Positions 7,889 through 15,282 of a stretch of DNA of 16,362 bases are shown one piece after another (position 1 is the first letter of the stretch; each line of letters opens with the position of its first letter). The stretch comes from Betaproteobacteria bacterium (GTDB taxonomy: Bacteria; Pseudomonadota; Gammaproteobacteria; Burkholderiales; Burkholderiaceae). The notes under the pieces were generated by a model. It was not told the DNA's origin and ran no database searches. It worked only from the letters and a program-made list of their open reading frames with translations. The stretch lies in NCBI GenBank assembly GCA_018969885.1, contig JAGWXN010000042.1:1-16362 (forward strand), in the 5' to 3' direction. The translations under genes were made by a program, and so were the position numbers.

Positions 7889-7931
7889 TTTGACCTGGGT
7901 CAGACGAAATACTTTAGACTTAAAGCAAATT
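7889..7931. promoter_or_regulatory. divergent promoter region with inverted-repeat operator candidate
   Basis: The 152 bp between the RidA gene and the fusion gene contains an AT-rich island in otherwise GC-rich DNA. At 7912-7925 it has the perfect inverted repeat CTTTA-GACT-TAAAG. On the plus strand TTGACC at 7890-7895 could be a -35 element, with TAGACT at 7915-7920 (19 bp spacing) or TTTAGA at 7913-7918 (17 bp) as a weak -10. The repeat would overlap the -10, as expected for a repressor site. The size suits a MarR- or TetR-like dimer, but no regulator gene is in the window. The promoter hexamers are weak; the repeat itself is certain. Confidence 0.45.
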
Positions 7932-8002
7932 CCGGACAAGCCGGAACCGCCGCGCACCGGCACTGCCTGCCCCGCGGCCAAGCTCCCGACTCGAGGATAT
8001 TC

Positions 8003-10396
8003 ATGCGAATTGACGTGATTGGCGGCGGCCCCGCCGGGCTCTATTCGGCGATCCTGCTGAAGAAATCTTTTCCCGACGCGCAGATCGAGGTGGTAGAGCG
8101 AAATCGCGCCGATGACACTTTCGGTTTTGGCATCGTGCTGTCCGATGAAACGCTGGGCAACCTGCGTGCCGCGGACCCCGAAAGCCACGCGGACATCGCC
8201 GCCAACTTCGCTTACTGGGACGACATCTTCGTGCAGTACCAGGGCCGGGTGATGAAGTCATCGGGCCACGGCTTCTCGGGCATTCGCCGCCTCACGCTCC
8301 TCGAGATCCTGCAGCGCCGCGCCGCACAGCTGGGCGTTCCCGTGCGCTATCAGACTGACGATGAAGGGCTCGAATCGCATCGCGGCGCCGACCTGGTGCT
8401 CGCGGCCGACGGTATCAACAGCGCCATCCGAGAGGGCTGGCGCGATGCATTCGGGCCCAGTGTTGATCAGCGCACCAATCGTTTCGTCTGGCTGGGCGCG
8501 AAGATGAACCTGCCCGGTTTCTACTACAGCTTTCGCGAGCATGCAGGCGGTGTCTGGGCGATGCACGCCTATCAGTACACCGAGGGTGAATCCACCATCG
8601 TGATTGAAACCACCGACGCCGCCTGGCGCGCATCGGGGCTCACCATCACCGATGAGGCCGCCACCGTGGCGCTGGTCGAGAAGGTGTTTGCCGATGATCT
8701 GAAGGGCGCGCGCCTGCTGTCGAATCGTTCGCACTGGCGGCAGTTCCCCACCATCAACTGCCGCACCTGGTGGAATCGGCTGAACGGTATTCCGTTTGTG
8801 TTGCTGGGCGATGCGGCCCATACCGCGCATTTCTCGATCGGCTCGGGCACCAAGCTCGCGCTGGAAGACGCGATTACGCTGCATGGGGCGCTGTTGTCGA
8901 AATTCGGTGCGGGCGCGAAAGTGGCCACGCCGCAGGCGATCGATGATGCGCTTGCCGCCTATCAGGAGGTGCGAAGCCAGGAGGCGAGCCGCATCCAGCA
9001 CTCGGCCAATGTGTCGCTGGTGTTCTTTGAGAACGTTGCACGGTTCTGGAAGATGGACCCGGTGCAGTTCAATGTGTCGCTTCTCACTCGAAGCAAGCAG
9101 ATTACCTACGATAACCTCAGGATGCGCGACGCCGCGCTGGTGGCCGATGCCACCCGCTGGTGGAATCGCAATGAGGCCAAGCGACTGCGCATTCCCCAGA
9201 CCGGCGTCGATCCGGAGAGCGGCAAGCGAACCGATACCCCGGCGTGGCTCGACGCGCCGCCCATGTTCGCGCCGTTCCGGCTGCGCGATCTGTGGTTGCC
9301 GAACCGGGTGGTGGTGTCGCCCATGGCCCAGTACTCGGCCATCGATGGCGTACCCAATGACTGGCATCTCGTCCACTACGGTTCGCGCGCTCAGGGCGGG
9401 GCAGGGCTGGTGTTTGTGGAAATGACCTGCGTGTCGCCCGAGGGCCGGATCACGCCCGGGTGCACGGGGCTATGGAACCGCGAGCAGGCCCAAGGCTTCA
9501 GACGCATCGCCGATTTTGTGCATGCGAACACCGCATCGAAGCTCTGCATGCAGTTGGGGCACGCGGGCAGGAAGGGTTCGACCCAGGTGGGCTGGGAAGC
9601 GATGGATATGCCGCTTGCCGACACCCACCGCAACTGGCCGCTCATTGCGCCCTCGCCGATTCCCTACCGCGATGGCGTGAACCAGGTGCCGCGCGAAATG
9701 AGCCGCGCTGATATGGACGATGTGATCGCGCAGTTTGTACGTGCCACGAAGCTCACGGTTGAGACCAACTTCGACATGATCGAAGTGCACATGGCGCACG
9801 GCTACCTGCTTGCGAGTTTTCTCTCGCCCATCACCAATCGCAGGACGGATCGTTACGGCGGCTCGCTCAAAAATCGCATGCGGTTTCCGCTTGAGGTGTT
9901 CGAGGCGGTTCGCGCCGCCTGGCCGCGCGAGCGCCCGATCAGTGTCCGCATCTCGGCAACCGACTGGATCGAGGGCGGCCAGACCGCCGCGGATTCGGTT
10001 CAGGTTGCGCGCGCGCTCAAATCGGCGGGCTGTGATCTGATGGACGTATCCACCGGGCAGACCGATCCGGCTGCGCGTCCGGTCTATGGCCGCATGTATC
10101 AGGCGGGCTTTTCGGAGCAGATCCGCCTGGAAGTGGGTATGCCCACCATGGCGGTTGGCGCGATCACCTCGGGCGATCAGGTCAACACGCTGCTCCTGTC
10201 GGGGCGCGCCGATCTGGTGGCGCTTGCCCGGCCGCATCTGGCTGATCCGTATTTCACGCTGCGGGCTGCAGCCGAGCAGGATTACCGCGGTGTATCGTGG
10301 CCGCTTCAGTACCACACTGGCGCAAGCCAGCTGCACAGTACGCTCGCACGTGGCCGGCCGAATGCCGGGCGTTCGCGTGGCGCGCAGGGCAAGTGA
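8003..10396 (+). CDS. FAD monooxygenase/old yellow enzyme fusion, 2-aminobenzoyl-CoA or salicylyl-CoA type
   Basis: The 797-residue protein joins two flavoenzymes. The N-terminal half (about 1-400) is a class A FAD monooxygenase with the dinucleotide-binding GGGPAG (7-12), the ADG motif (D136) and the GDAAH motif (D270). The C-terminal part (about 421-780) is an old yellow enzyme of the YqjM/XenA type: [30 protein letters not shown] with H596 and H599 for substrate binding, NRRTDRYGG, and a phosphate-binding [11 protein letters not shown]. This architecture matches 2-aminobenzoyl-CoA monooxygenase/reductase, described from Azoarcus evansii, which hydroxylates and then reduces the ring of anthraniloyl-CoA. 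Databases often label relatives salicylyl-CoA 5-hydroxylase, so the exact substrate is open. A442 replaces the redox-tuning cysteine of YqjM/XenA. The start has GAGG at 7993-7996. msrA follows 10 bp after the stop. Confidence 0.9.
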   Translation: MRIDVIGGGPAGLYSAILLKKSFPDAQIEVVERNRADDTFGFGIVLSDETLGNLRAADPESHADIAANFAYWDDIFVQYQGRVMKSSGHGFSGIRRLTLLEILQRRAAQLGVPVRYQTDDEGLESHRGADLVLAADGINSAIREGWRDAFGPSVDQRTNRFVWLGAKMNLPGFYYSFREHAGGVWAMHAYQYTEGESTIVIETTDAAWRASGLTITDEAATVALVEKVFADDLKGARLLSNRSHWRQFPTINCRTWWNRLNGIPFVLLGDAAHTAHFSIGSGTKLALEDAITLHGALLSKFGAGAKVATPQAIDDALAAYQEVRSQEASRIQHSANVSLVFFENVARFWKMDPVQFNVSLLTRSKQITYDNLRMRDAALVADATRWWNRNEAKRLRIPQTGVDPESGKRTDTPAWLDAPPMFAPFRLRDLWLPNRVVVSPMAQYSAIDGVPNDWHLVHYGSRAQGGAGLVFVEMTCVSPEGRITPGCTGLWNREQAQGFRRIADFVHANTASKLCMQLGHAGRKGSTQVGWEAMDMPLADTHRNWPLIAPSPIPYRDGVNQVPREMSRADMDDVIAQFVRATKLTVETNFDMIEVHMAHGYLLASFLSPITNRRTDRYGGSLKNRMRFPLEVFEAVRAAWPRERPISVRISATDWIEGGQTAADSVQVARALKSAGCDLMDVSTGQTDPAARPVYGRMYQAGFSEQIRLEVGMPTMAVGAITSGDQVNTLLLSGRADLVALARPHLADPYFTLRAAAEQDYRGVSWPLQYHTGASQLHSTLARGRPNAGRSRGAQGK

Positions 10397-10406
10397 GGAA
10401 ATCAAA

Positions 10407-10943
10407 ATGATGCGACAGGCTGTGCTTGGCGGCGGCTGTTTCTGGTGCACCGAGGCGGTGTTCCTCGAGGTGAAGGGGGTCACGGTCGTGGAGTCGGGCT
10501 ACTGCGGTGGCCATGTTCAGTCGCCGACCTATGAGCAGATCTGCGGTGGCAACACCGGTCATGCTGAGGTGGTGCGAATCGAATTCGACGATGCTCAGAT
10601 CAGCTTTCGCGAGTTGCTCGAGATTTTCTTCGTGGTTCACGATCCAACCACACTGAACCAGCAGGGTAACGATGTGGGGCCGCAATACCGGTCGGCGATT
10701 TTCACGATGGACGATACGCAGCAAGTAGAGGCGCGGGCGGTGATCGACACACTCACGCGGAGCCGCGTGTTCGACGATCCCATCGTCACGGAAGTCACAC
10801 CGCTTTCAAACTATTTTCCGGCCGAGGCCTATCACCAGCGGTATTTCGAACGCAATCCCTGGCAGGGCTATTGCAGGATGGTGGTCGCACCCAAGGTGGC
10901 TAAATACCGTAAAAGCTTCGGCTCGCGTTTCGCGCGAAGCTGA
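10407..10943 (+). CDS. msrA: peptide-methionine (S)-S-oxide reductase MsrA
   Basis: The enzyme reduces the S-epimer of methionine sulfoxide in proteins and free methionine, using thioredoxin for recycling. The catalytic cysteine is C11 in GGGCFWC. The family motifs GYCGGH, PTYEQICGGNTGHAEVV, FFVVHDPTTLNQQGNDVGPQYRS and YHQRYF are all present, and C156 (GYCR) could act as the resolving cysteine. At 178 residues it is the usual cytosolic single-domain form without MsrB. The ATG at 10407 is supported by GAGGA at 10395-10399, which overlaps the stop of the upstream gene; ATG at 10410 is a near-equal alternative. It is probably co-transcribed with the flavoprotein fusion. Its last codons also form the hairpin of a terminator for the opposite strand, and its TGA abuts the stop of the convergent gene. 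Confidence 0.95.
   Translation: MMRQAVLGGGCFWCTEAVFLEVKGVTVVESGYCGGHVQSPTYEQICGGNTGHAEVVRIEFDDAQISFRELLEIFFVVHDPTTLNQQGNDVGPQYRSAIFTMDDTQQVEARAVIDTLTRSRVFDDPIVTEVTPLSNYFPAEAYHQRYFERNPWQGYCRMVVAPKVAKYRKSFGSRFARS
10911..10940 (-). terminator. probable intrinsic terminator of the DUF72 gene, inside the msrA 3' end
   Basis: Read on the minus strand, GCTTCG-CGCG (10940-10931), an AAA loop (10930-10928), then CGCG (10927-10924), a 3-base bulge and CGAAGC (10920-10915) form a 10-pair stem. TTTT follows at 10914-10911. It starts three bases after the DUF72 stop codon. On the plus strand the same hairpin is followed by TGATCACG with no T-run, so termination is expected mainly for the minus strand. 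Confidence 0.55.
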
Positions 10944-11981
10944 TCACGTCTGCGCGGCCGCCGCATCGGCGATCGCCTGCGCCAGCCGGTCAAGCGTAAG
11001 CGGCGCGCTGCCCTCTGCCTTGTTGTTGGCAATCACGGTCACCGTGCGTCCAGCAAGAAGCGTGGCGGCCGCCCGGGCGGCAAGGAGGCTACGGGTGGGC
11101 AGGTCTTCATCCACCAGCCGGTTGAAGGGTGCGTACTGCTCGCGCGCGGCGTTGTAGCGCAGTCCCTGGTGCAGGTTCCAGCGCACGATCAGGGGGCCTG
11201 GCGCGATGGCATCGAGCGCGTCGAGGGCGCGCAGCTGCCGGTCGATCGGTGGCATCCGGTCATGCAGGCTCAGGCAATAGCGAACTCCGGTGTCGGCGAG
11301 GGTTCGCATCAACCGCGGCGTGACCAGCGCCGGGTCGCGTAGCTCCACCGCATAACAGGGGCCCCTTGGGAGCTGAGAAAGAAAGGCGCCCAGCCGTGCG
11401 ATCCAGCCGGGTGTGTCGTCGAGCCAGGCCCGCGGCAGAGGCGAAACCTGAAATACGAGCACGCCCGCCTTCTCGCCCAAACCCTCGAGACAGGGCTCGA
11501 CAAAATGGGCCAGCGCGGCGGCGGCATCGAGATGGTGAGGGTTGATCGCGCCCGGTCGGCCAGATTCGCCGCGAATCGTGGCATCGGTGACAAGCTGCGG
11601 CGCCTTCACGAGAAAGCGGAACGAAGCGGGTACCTGCGTTCCGTACTGCTCGAACTGGGCGCGGCTCATTGGCGAGTAAAAGCCACGGTCGATCCCCACT
11701 GCGTTCAGCAGCGGGTGTTGCGAGTAGGCAAAAAGCCCCAGGCGTGAAAGCTTCGACTCCGGGAGCGCCTGGTCGTAGATCAGCCCCTCCCAGCCAGGGA
11801 ACGACCAGGAGGAGGTACCCAGAAACAGATGGGCGTCGAAGGGCGCCAGGGCTCGCGGCCGGGTCAGTCGGATGGCGCAGGGCGCGGGCTCACCTCGGCG
11901 CGGTGGCGGCGCCCCGAGCAGGTCAGGAAGGTCTGAAGGTGAACGCATGGCAACGGGCGGAAAGGGTAGCTCCATCATCAT
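10944..11981 (-). CDS. DUF72 (YecE-like) family protein
   Basis: This is a TIM-barrel-like protein of the DUF72 family, whose biochemical role is not established. Family features seen are FLGTSSWSFPGWEGLIYD near the start of the domain, LSRLGLFAYSQHPLLNAVGIDRGFY, FRFLVKAPQLVTD, VLVFQVSP, YAVELRDPAL and ending motif TVTVIANNKAEGSAPLT. The last of these resembles the family's conserved Asn-Asn region. The start is uncertain. I give the first ATG of a triple ATG at 11981 (345 residues); TTG at 12002 and ATG at 11948 are in frame, and the conserved domain starts only about 45 residues in. Its stop is immediately adjacent to that of msrA. It is divergent from the DUF2237 gene and appears to be transcribed alone. 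Confidence 0.85.
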   Translation of the reverse strand: MMMELPFPPVAMRSPSDLPDLLGAPPPRRGEPAPCAIRLTRPRALAPFDAHLFLGTSSWSFPGWEGLIYDQALPESKLSRLGLFAYSQHPLLNAVGIDRGFYSPMSRAQFEQYGTQVPASFRFLVKAPQLVTDATIRGESGRPGAINPHHLDAAAALAHFVEPCLEGLGEKAGVLVFQVSPLPRAWLDDTPGWIARLGAFLSQLPRGPCYAVELRDPALVTPRLMRTLADTGVRYCLSLHDRMPPIDRQLRALDALDAIAPGPLIVRWNLHQGLRYNAAREQYAPFNRLVDEDLPTRSLLAARAAATLLAGRTVTVIANNKAEGSAPLTLDRLAQAIADAAAAQT

Positions 11982-12052
11982 AAGCGCGGGCGTGGCCTTC
12001 AATCAGCGCGGCCGCGATCTTCGATCAGGCTCAGAAGACGAAGGGAAATCGG

Positions 12053-12083
12053 CTGGCACCGGCTCCCCGCCCGATGCGACAAT
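12053..12083 (+). promoter_or_regulatory. candidate promoter of the DUF2237-YcbL pair
   Basis: An extended -10 pattern, TG-C-GACAAT, is at 12075-12083, with CTGGCA at 12053-12058 as a poor -35 at 19 bp spacing. It lies 27 bp before the GTG start in the divergent gap after the DUF72 gene. The rest of the gap shows nothing else recognisable. Confidence 0.3.
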
Positions 12084-12109
12084 ACCGGCGCAACAACGAA
12101 GGAAGCGCC

Positions 12110-12508
12110 GTGACCACCGAACGACCGTTGAATGTGCTTGGCAGCCCGTTACAGGCCTGCTCATTCGACCCCCTCACTGGTTTCATGCGAACGGGGTGCT
12201 GTGAGACCGGGCCGGAAGATGCCGGCAGCCACACGGTCTGCGCACGCGTGACGCGTGAATTTCTTGATTTCTCCCTCTTGCGCGGCAACGATCTGGTCAC
12301 GCCACGTCCCCAGTGGCGTTTCGCCGGACTCAAGCCGGGCGACCGCTGGTGCCTGTGCGCAAGCCGCTGGCTCGAGGCCTGCGTGGCCGGTGTCGCCCCG
12401 CCTGTGGTGCTTGAAGCCACACACGAGAATGCGCTTCGCATCGTACCGTTCGAACTTCTGCGTCAGAATGCCTGGCAGCCCAACCATCCGACCGCGCCAC
12501 GCGACTGA
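12110..12508 (+). CDS. DUF2237 family protein
   Basis: The 132-residue product belongs to DUF2237, a small conserved bacterial family of unknown function. Conserved stretches are NVLGSPLQACSFDPLTGF, GCCETGPEDAGSHTVCA, GNDLVTPRPQ, LKPGDRWCLCASRW and VAPPVVLEATHENAL. Cysteines C17, C30, C31, C44, C81 and C83 lie in the conserved blocks and, with H41, could bind a metal or act in redox chemistry; this is a guess from their pattern. The GTG at 12110 is chosen over an upstream ATG at 12074 because AAGGA lies about 7 bases before it and the family normally begins just before NVLG. The next gene starts 8 bp after the stop, so the two are very likely translated from one mRNA. Confidence 0.88.
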   Translation: MTTERPLNVLGSPLQACSFDPLTGFMRTGCCETGPEDAGSHTVCARVTREFLDFSLLRGNDLVTPRPQWRFAGLKPGDRWCLCASRWLEACVAGVAPPVVLEATHENALRIVPFELLRQNAWQPNHPTAPRD

Positions 12509-12516
12509 ACGCTTCC

Positions 12517-13170
12517 ATGTCCTTGAAACTGCTGATCGTTCCGGTTACGCCCTTCGAGCAGAACTGTTCGGTGCTGATCTGCGAGCGCACCCGACGTGCA
12601 GCCGCAGTCGATCCAGGGGGGGATCTGGACCGCATTGAACGCGCGCTGGCCTCCGAAGGGGCGACGCTCGAAAAAGTGTTCCTGACCCACGGCCATATCG
12701 ACCACTGCGGGCAGTCCGCTCAATTTGCGCGCAGCCATCAGGTTGCGCTTGAAGGGCCTCACCTGGAGGACCGCTTCTGGATCGATCAGTTGCCGGAGCA
12801 GGGCAAGCGTTTTGGTTTTGCGCGCCTTGAGGCGTTTGAGCCCGATCGCTGGCTGGCCGATGGTGACACGGTCACCTTTGGCGAGCAGACGCTTGAGGTG
12901 CGACATTGCCCTGGGCACACCCCCGGACACGTCATCTTCTTTCACGCGCCCAGTCGGCTTGCGATCGTGGGCGATGTGCTGTTTCAAGGCTCAATCGGGC
13001 GTACCGATTTTCCGCGCGGCAACTTTGAAACCCTGATCCAGTCGATCACCAGCCGGCTCTGGCCACTGGGCAATGATGTGGCGTTCGTGCCTGGGCACGG
13101 CCCCATGTCCACCTTCGGCGATGAACGGCAGCACAATCCGTTTGTCGCCGATTCGGTGTTGCGGCGTTAA
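12517..13170 (+). CDS. metallo-beta-lactamase-fold hydrolase, YcbL / glyoxalase II-like
   Basis: This 217-residue enzyme has a complete dinuclear metal site of the metallo-beta-lactamase fold: THGHIDHCG (H58, H60, D62, H63), CPGHTPGH (H134), VGDVLF (D153) and PGHGP (H194). The overall pattern, including GSIGRTDFPRG and NPFV near the C-terminus, matches the YcbL group. This group is related to glyoxalase II, which hydrolyses S-lactoylglutathione and similar thioesters, but it lacks the C-terminal glutathione-binding helices of classical GloB (about 250-260 residues). The true substrate is not shown by sequence. It lies 8 bp after the DUF2237 gene with no obvious Shine-Dalgarno of its own. Its stop overlaps that of the convergent glnS gene by 2 bases in the shared TTAA (13167-13170). 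Confidence 0.92.
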   Translation: MSLKLLIVPVTPFEQNCSVLICERTRRAAAVDPGGDLDRIERALASEGATLEKVFLTHGHIDHCGQSAQFARSHQVALEGPHLEDRFWIDQLPEQGKRFGFARLEAFEPDRWLADGDTVTFGEQTLEVRHCPGHTPGHVIFFHAPSRLAIVGDVLFQGSIGRTDFPRGNFETLIQSITSRLWPLGNDVAFVPGHGPMSTFGDERQHNPFVADSVLRR

Positions 13171-14936
13171 CCCCGCGCGCCACTGCCCCAGGAGTCTTTG
13201 AGCCCCACCGCTCGGTTGAAAACCGGGGCGCCGGGTTTTGAATCGGCTCGGTCGGCCACGAAATAGCCGTGCCGCTCGAACTGAAACCGGTCTTCTGGCG
13301 CTGCTGCGGCAAGCGTTGGCTCGAGCATGGCTTCAATCGTTCGAAGCGAATCCGGGTTTAGCGATTGCAGGTGGTCACGCCCACCGGCGTCGGGCTGCGG
13401 TTCTCGATAGAGCCGATCATAGAGCCTCACCTGCGCGCGTAGCGCGTGCCTGGCCGATACCCAGTGAATATTGCCCTTCACCTTGTATAAATCGGCCCCG
13501 GGTGTACCCGACTTGGAGTCGTCGAAATGACGGGCGCGCACACAGGTGATGTGACCCGACTCATCGCGATCGAAGCCCGTGCACTCAATGACATAGCCGT
13601 AGCGCAGTCGCACCTTGTTGCCCGGGAAAAGTCTGAAGAAGCCCTTGGGCGGCGTCTCGGCGAAATCATCGCGTTCGATGAAGAGCTCGCGGGTGAACGG
13701 AAAACTGCGCTTACCGCGTTCCGGATGCTGAGGATGCACGGGTGCGCTGCATGGGTCCTCACGATCTTCTGGCCAAGACTCGATCACGAGCCGGAGCGGA
13801 TCGAGCACTGCGACGGCGCGGGCCGCGCTGGTCTCCAGATCGTCGCGTAGCGCCTGCTCGAGCACACTCATGTCGATCCAGGAGTCGGACTTGGCCACCC
13901 CAATTCGTTCAGCAAAAAGATGAAGCGATGAGGGGGTGTAACCCCGCCTGCGAAGGCCCACGATGGTGGGCATCCGGGGATCATCCCAGCCGGCAACCAG
14001 ACCGCGCTGCACCAGGTCCTGGAGCTTGCGTTTACTGGTGATGGCGTAGCTGATATTGAGCCTGGCGAATTCGATCTGCTGCGGCAGCGGCTGATCGAAG
14101 AAACCGCCCTCGGCCAGTCGTTCGAGGAGCCAGTCGTAGAGCGGCCGGTGATCGGCGAATTCCAGCGTGCAGATTGAATGCGTGATGTTCTCGAGCGCAT
14201 CTGAAATCGGATGCGCATAGTCGTACATGGGATAGACGCACCACTTGGCGCCGGTGCGGTGGTGCTCGGCAAAACGGATCCGGTAGAGCGCCGGGTCGCG
14301 CAGGTTCATGTTGGGTGAAGCCATGTCGATGCGTGCGCGCACCACGTGGCTGCCCTCGGGATGTTTGCCCTCGCGCATCTCGCGCATGAGGCGCAGGCTC
14401 TCGTCGGCGCTGCGATCGCGAAAAGGCGAATTGCGACCGGGCTCGGTCAGTGTGCCGCGGCCCGCGCGCATGTCGTCAGCGCTCTGCGAATCGACATAGG
14501 CGTGGCCAGCCTGCACCAGCCATTCGGCAAACGCCCACATCTGGTCGAAGTAGTCGCTTGCGTAGTAGAGATTGTCCTCGCCTTCAGCGTCCCAGTTGAA
14601 TCCCAGCCAGCGCACTGCGTCGAGGATCGAATCGACGTATTCCTGGTCTTCCTTGACCGGGTTGGTGTCGTCAAAGCGCATATGGCAGCGACCGCCATAA
14701 CTACGCGCCAAGCCGAAATTCAGGCAGATGGATTTGGCATGGCCAACATGCAGATAGCCATTGGGCTCGGGAGGAAAGCGGGTACGGATGCGGGCTGGGT
14801 CAAGCGCGCCCGCGCGATGCTCGGCGGCAACCCCAGGGCGGCCCGCCCAATGACGGCCGGCATGACGGCCCGCCGCCAGGTCCGATTCAATCAGCCCGCG
14901 AAGAAAATTCGACGGGCGGTCTGCGGTTTCAGACAC
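13167..14936 (-). CDS. glnS: glutamine--tRNA ligase
   Basis: This class I aminoacyl-tRNA synthetase charges tRNA-Gln directly with glutamine in the cytosol. The ATP-binding HIGH motif appears as HVGH (63-66) in PPEPNGYLHVGHAKS. The KMSKS-loop counterpart is ITSKRKL near residue 300, followed by GWDDPRMPTIVGLRRRGY. The anticodon-binding part has PPKGFFRLFPGNKVRLRYGY, SGTPGADLYKVKGNIHWVSA and a C-terminal FNRAVGLKDSW. I chose GTG at 14936: GGAG lies about 8 bases upstream, and the start overlaps the stop of the FKBP frame by 8 bp (GTGTCTGA). An ATG at 15005 would lie deep inside that gene. The product has 589 residues (E. coli has 554). The N-terminal linker before the catalytic domain is unusually long and contains a short tandem duplication. 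Confidence 0.96.
   Translation of the reverse strand: MSETADRPSNFLRGLIESDLAAGRHAGRHWAGRPGVAAEHRAGALDPARIRTRFPPEPNGYLHVGHAKSICLNFGLARSYGGRCHMRFDDTNPVKEDQEYVDSILDAVRWLGFNWDAEGEDNLYYASDYFDQMWAFAEWLVQAGHAYVDSQSADDMRAGRGTLTEPGRNSPFRDRSADESLRLMREMREGKHPEGSHVVRARIDMASPNMNLRDPALYRIRFAEHHRTGAKWCVYPMYDYAHPISDALENITHSICTLEFADHRPLYDWLLERLAEGGFFDQPLPQQIEFARLNISYAITSKRKLQDLVQRGLVAGWDDPRMPTIVGLRRRGYTPSSLHLFAERIGVAKSDSWIDMSVLEQALRDDLETSAARAVAVLDPLRLVIESWPEDREDPCSAPVHPQHPERGKRSFPFTRELFIERDDFAETPPKGFFRLFPGNKVRLRYGYVIECTGFDRDESGHITCVRARHFDDSKSGTPGADLYKVKGNIHWVSARHALRAQVRLYDRLYREPQPDAGGRDHLQSLNPDSLRTIEAMLEPTLAAAAPEDRFQFERHGYFVADRADSKPGAPVFNRAVGLKDSWGSGARG
14850..14870. repeat. 12-bp-period direct repeat in the glnS N-terminal linker
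   Basis: ATGACGGCC occurs at 14850-14858 and again at 14862-14870, a tandem period of 12 bp. In the protein it produces repeated Gly-Arg-His units (residues about 23-29). The likely origin is replication slippage; the frame is kept. Confidence 0.6.
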
Positions 14937-15282
14937 CGAGGAGCTCCACTTCAAACAGCAGCGTCGCATTGGGAGGGATGACGCCGCCAGCACCGCGTGC
15001 GCCATAGCCGAGTTGCGGCGGAATGATGAGCCGACGCGTGCCGCCGATCCGCATGCCCGCCACGCCCTCGTCCCAGCCGCGAATCACATGGCCCGCGCCC
15101 AAGGGAAAGCTGAAGGGGTCGTTACGGTCCTTGCTGGAATCAAACTTGCGGCCGGCCTCGCCGTTTTCATAGAGCCAGCCGGTGTAGTGCACGGAGACAT
15201 AGGCGCCGCTTTTCGCTTCGTCGCCGCTGCCCTCGACGACGTCCTGATACTGCAGACCCGATTCGGTGGTGTGGGTGGTCAT
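14929..15282 (-). CDS. stand-alone FKBP peptidyl-prolyl isomerase from an internal start (alternative product)
   Basis: This is the internal initiation reading of the frame above: 117 residues, the usual size of a cytosolic FKBP in proteobacteria. It starts at the ATG at 15282, preceded on the minus strand by CCCGGAGAATTTTCC, which supplies a good Shine-Dalgarno at normal spacing. The product would contain no signal peptide and would stay in the cytoplasm. Whether the long, the short or both forms are made cannot be settled from sequence. I judge the short form very likely because both the ribosome binding site and the family-like N-terminus are intact. Confidence 0.65.
   Translation of the reverse strand: MTTHTTESGLQYQDVVEGSGDEAKSGAYVSVHYTGWLYENGEAGRKFDSSKDRNDPFSFPLGAGHVIRGWDEGVAGMRIGGTRRLIIPPQLGYGARGAGGVIPPNATLLFEVELLGV

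Noticed and set aside
8258..9376. Antisense open frame of 372 codons inside the monooxygenase half of the fusion gene
   Set aside because: Arg/His/Gly-rich composition with no recognisable motif; it mirrors a well-supported gene and is a typical GC-rich shadow frame.
9470..10483. Antisense open frame of 337 codons across the OYE half and the start of msrA
   Set aside because: No family signature, and both sense genes under it carry complete catalytic motifs.
14025..14045. GlnS KMSKS-loop variant ITSKRK in place of VMSKRK as a possible functional change
   Set aside because: As I recall, the Thr form is common in betaproteobacterial GlnS, so it is probably lineage-typical.
14937..15005. Longer GlnS N-terminus starting at ATG 15005
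   Set aside because: It would overlap the FKBP domain by 77 bp and add non-family residues; GTG at 14936 has a ribosome binding site and a coupling overlap.
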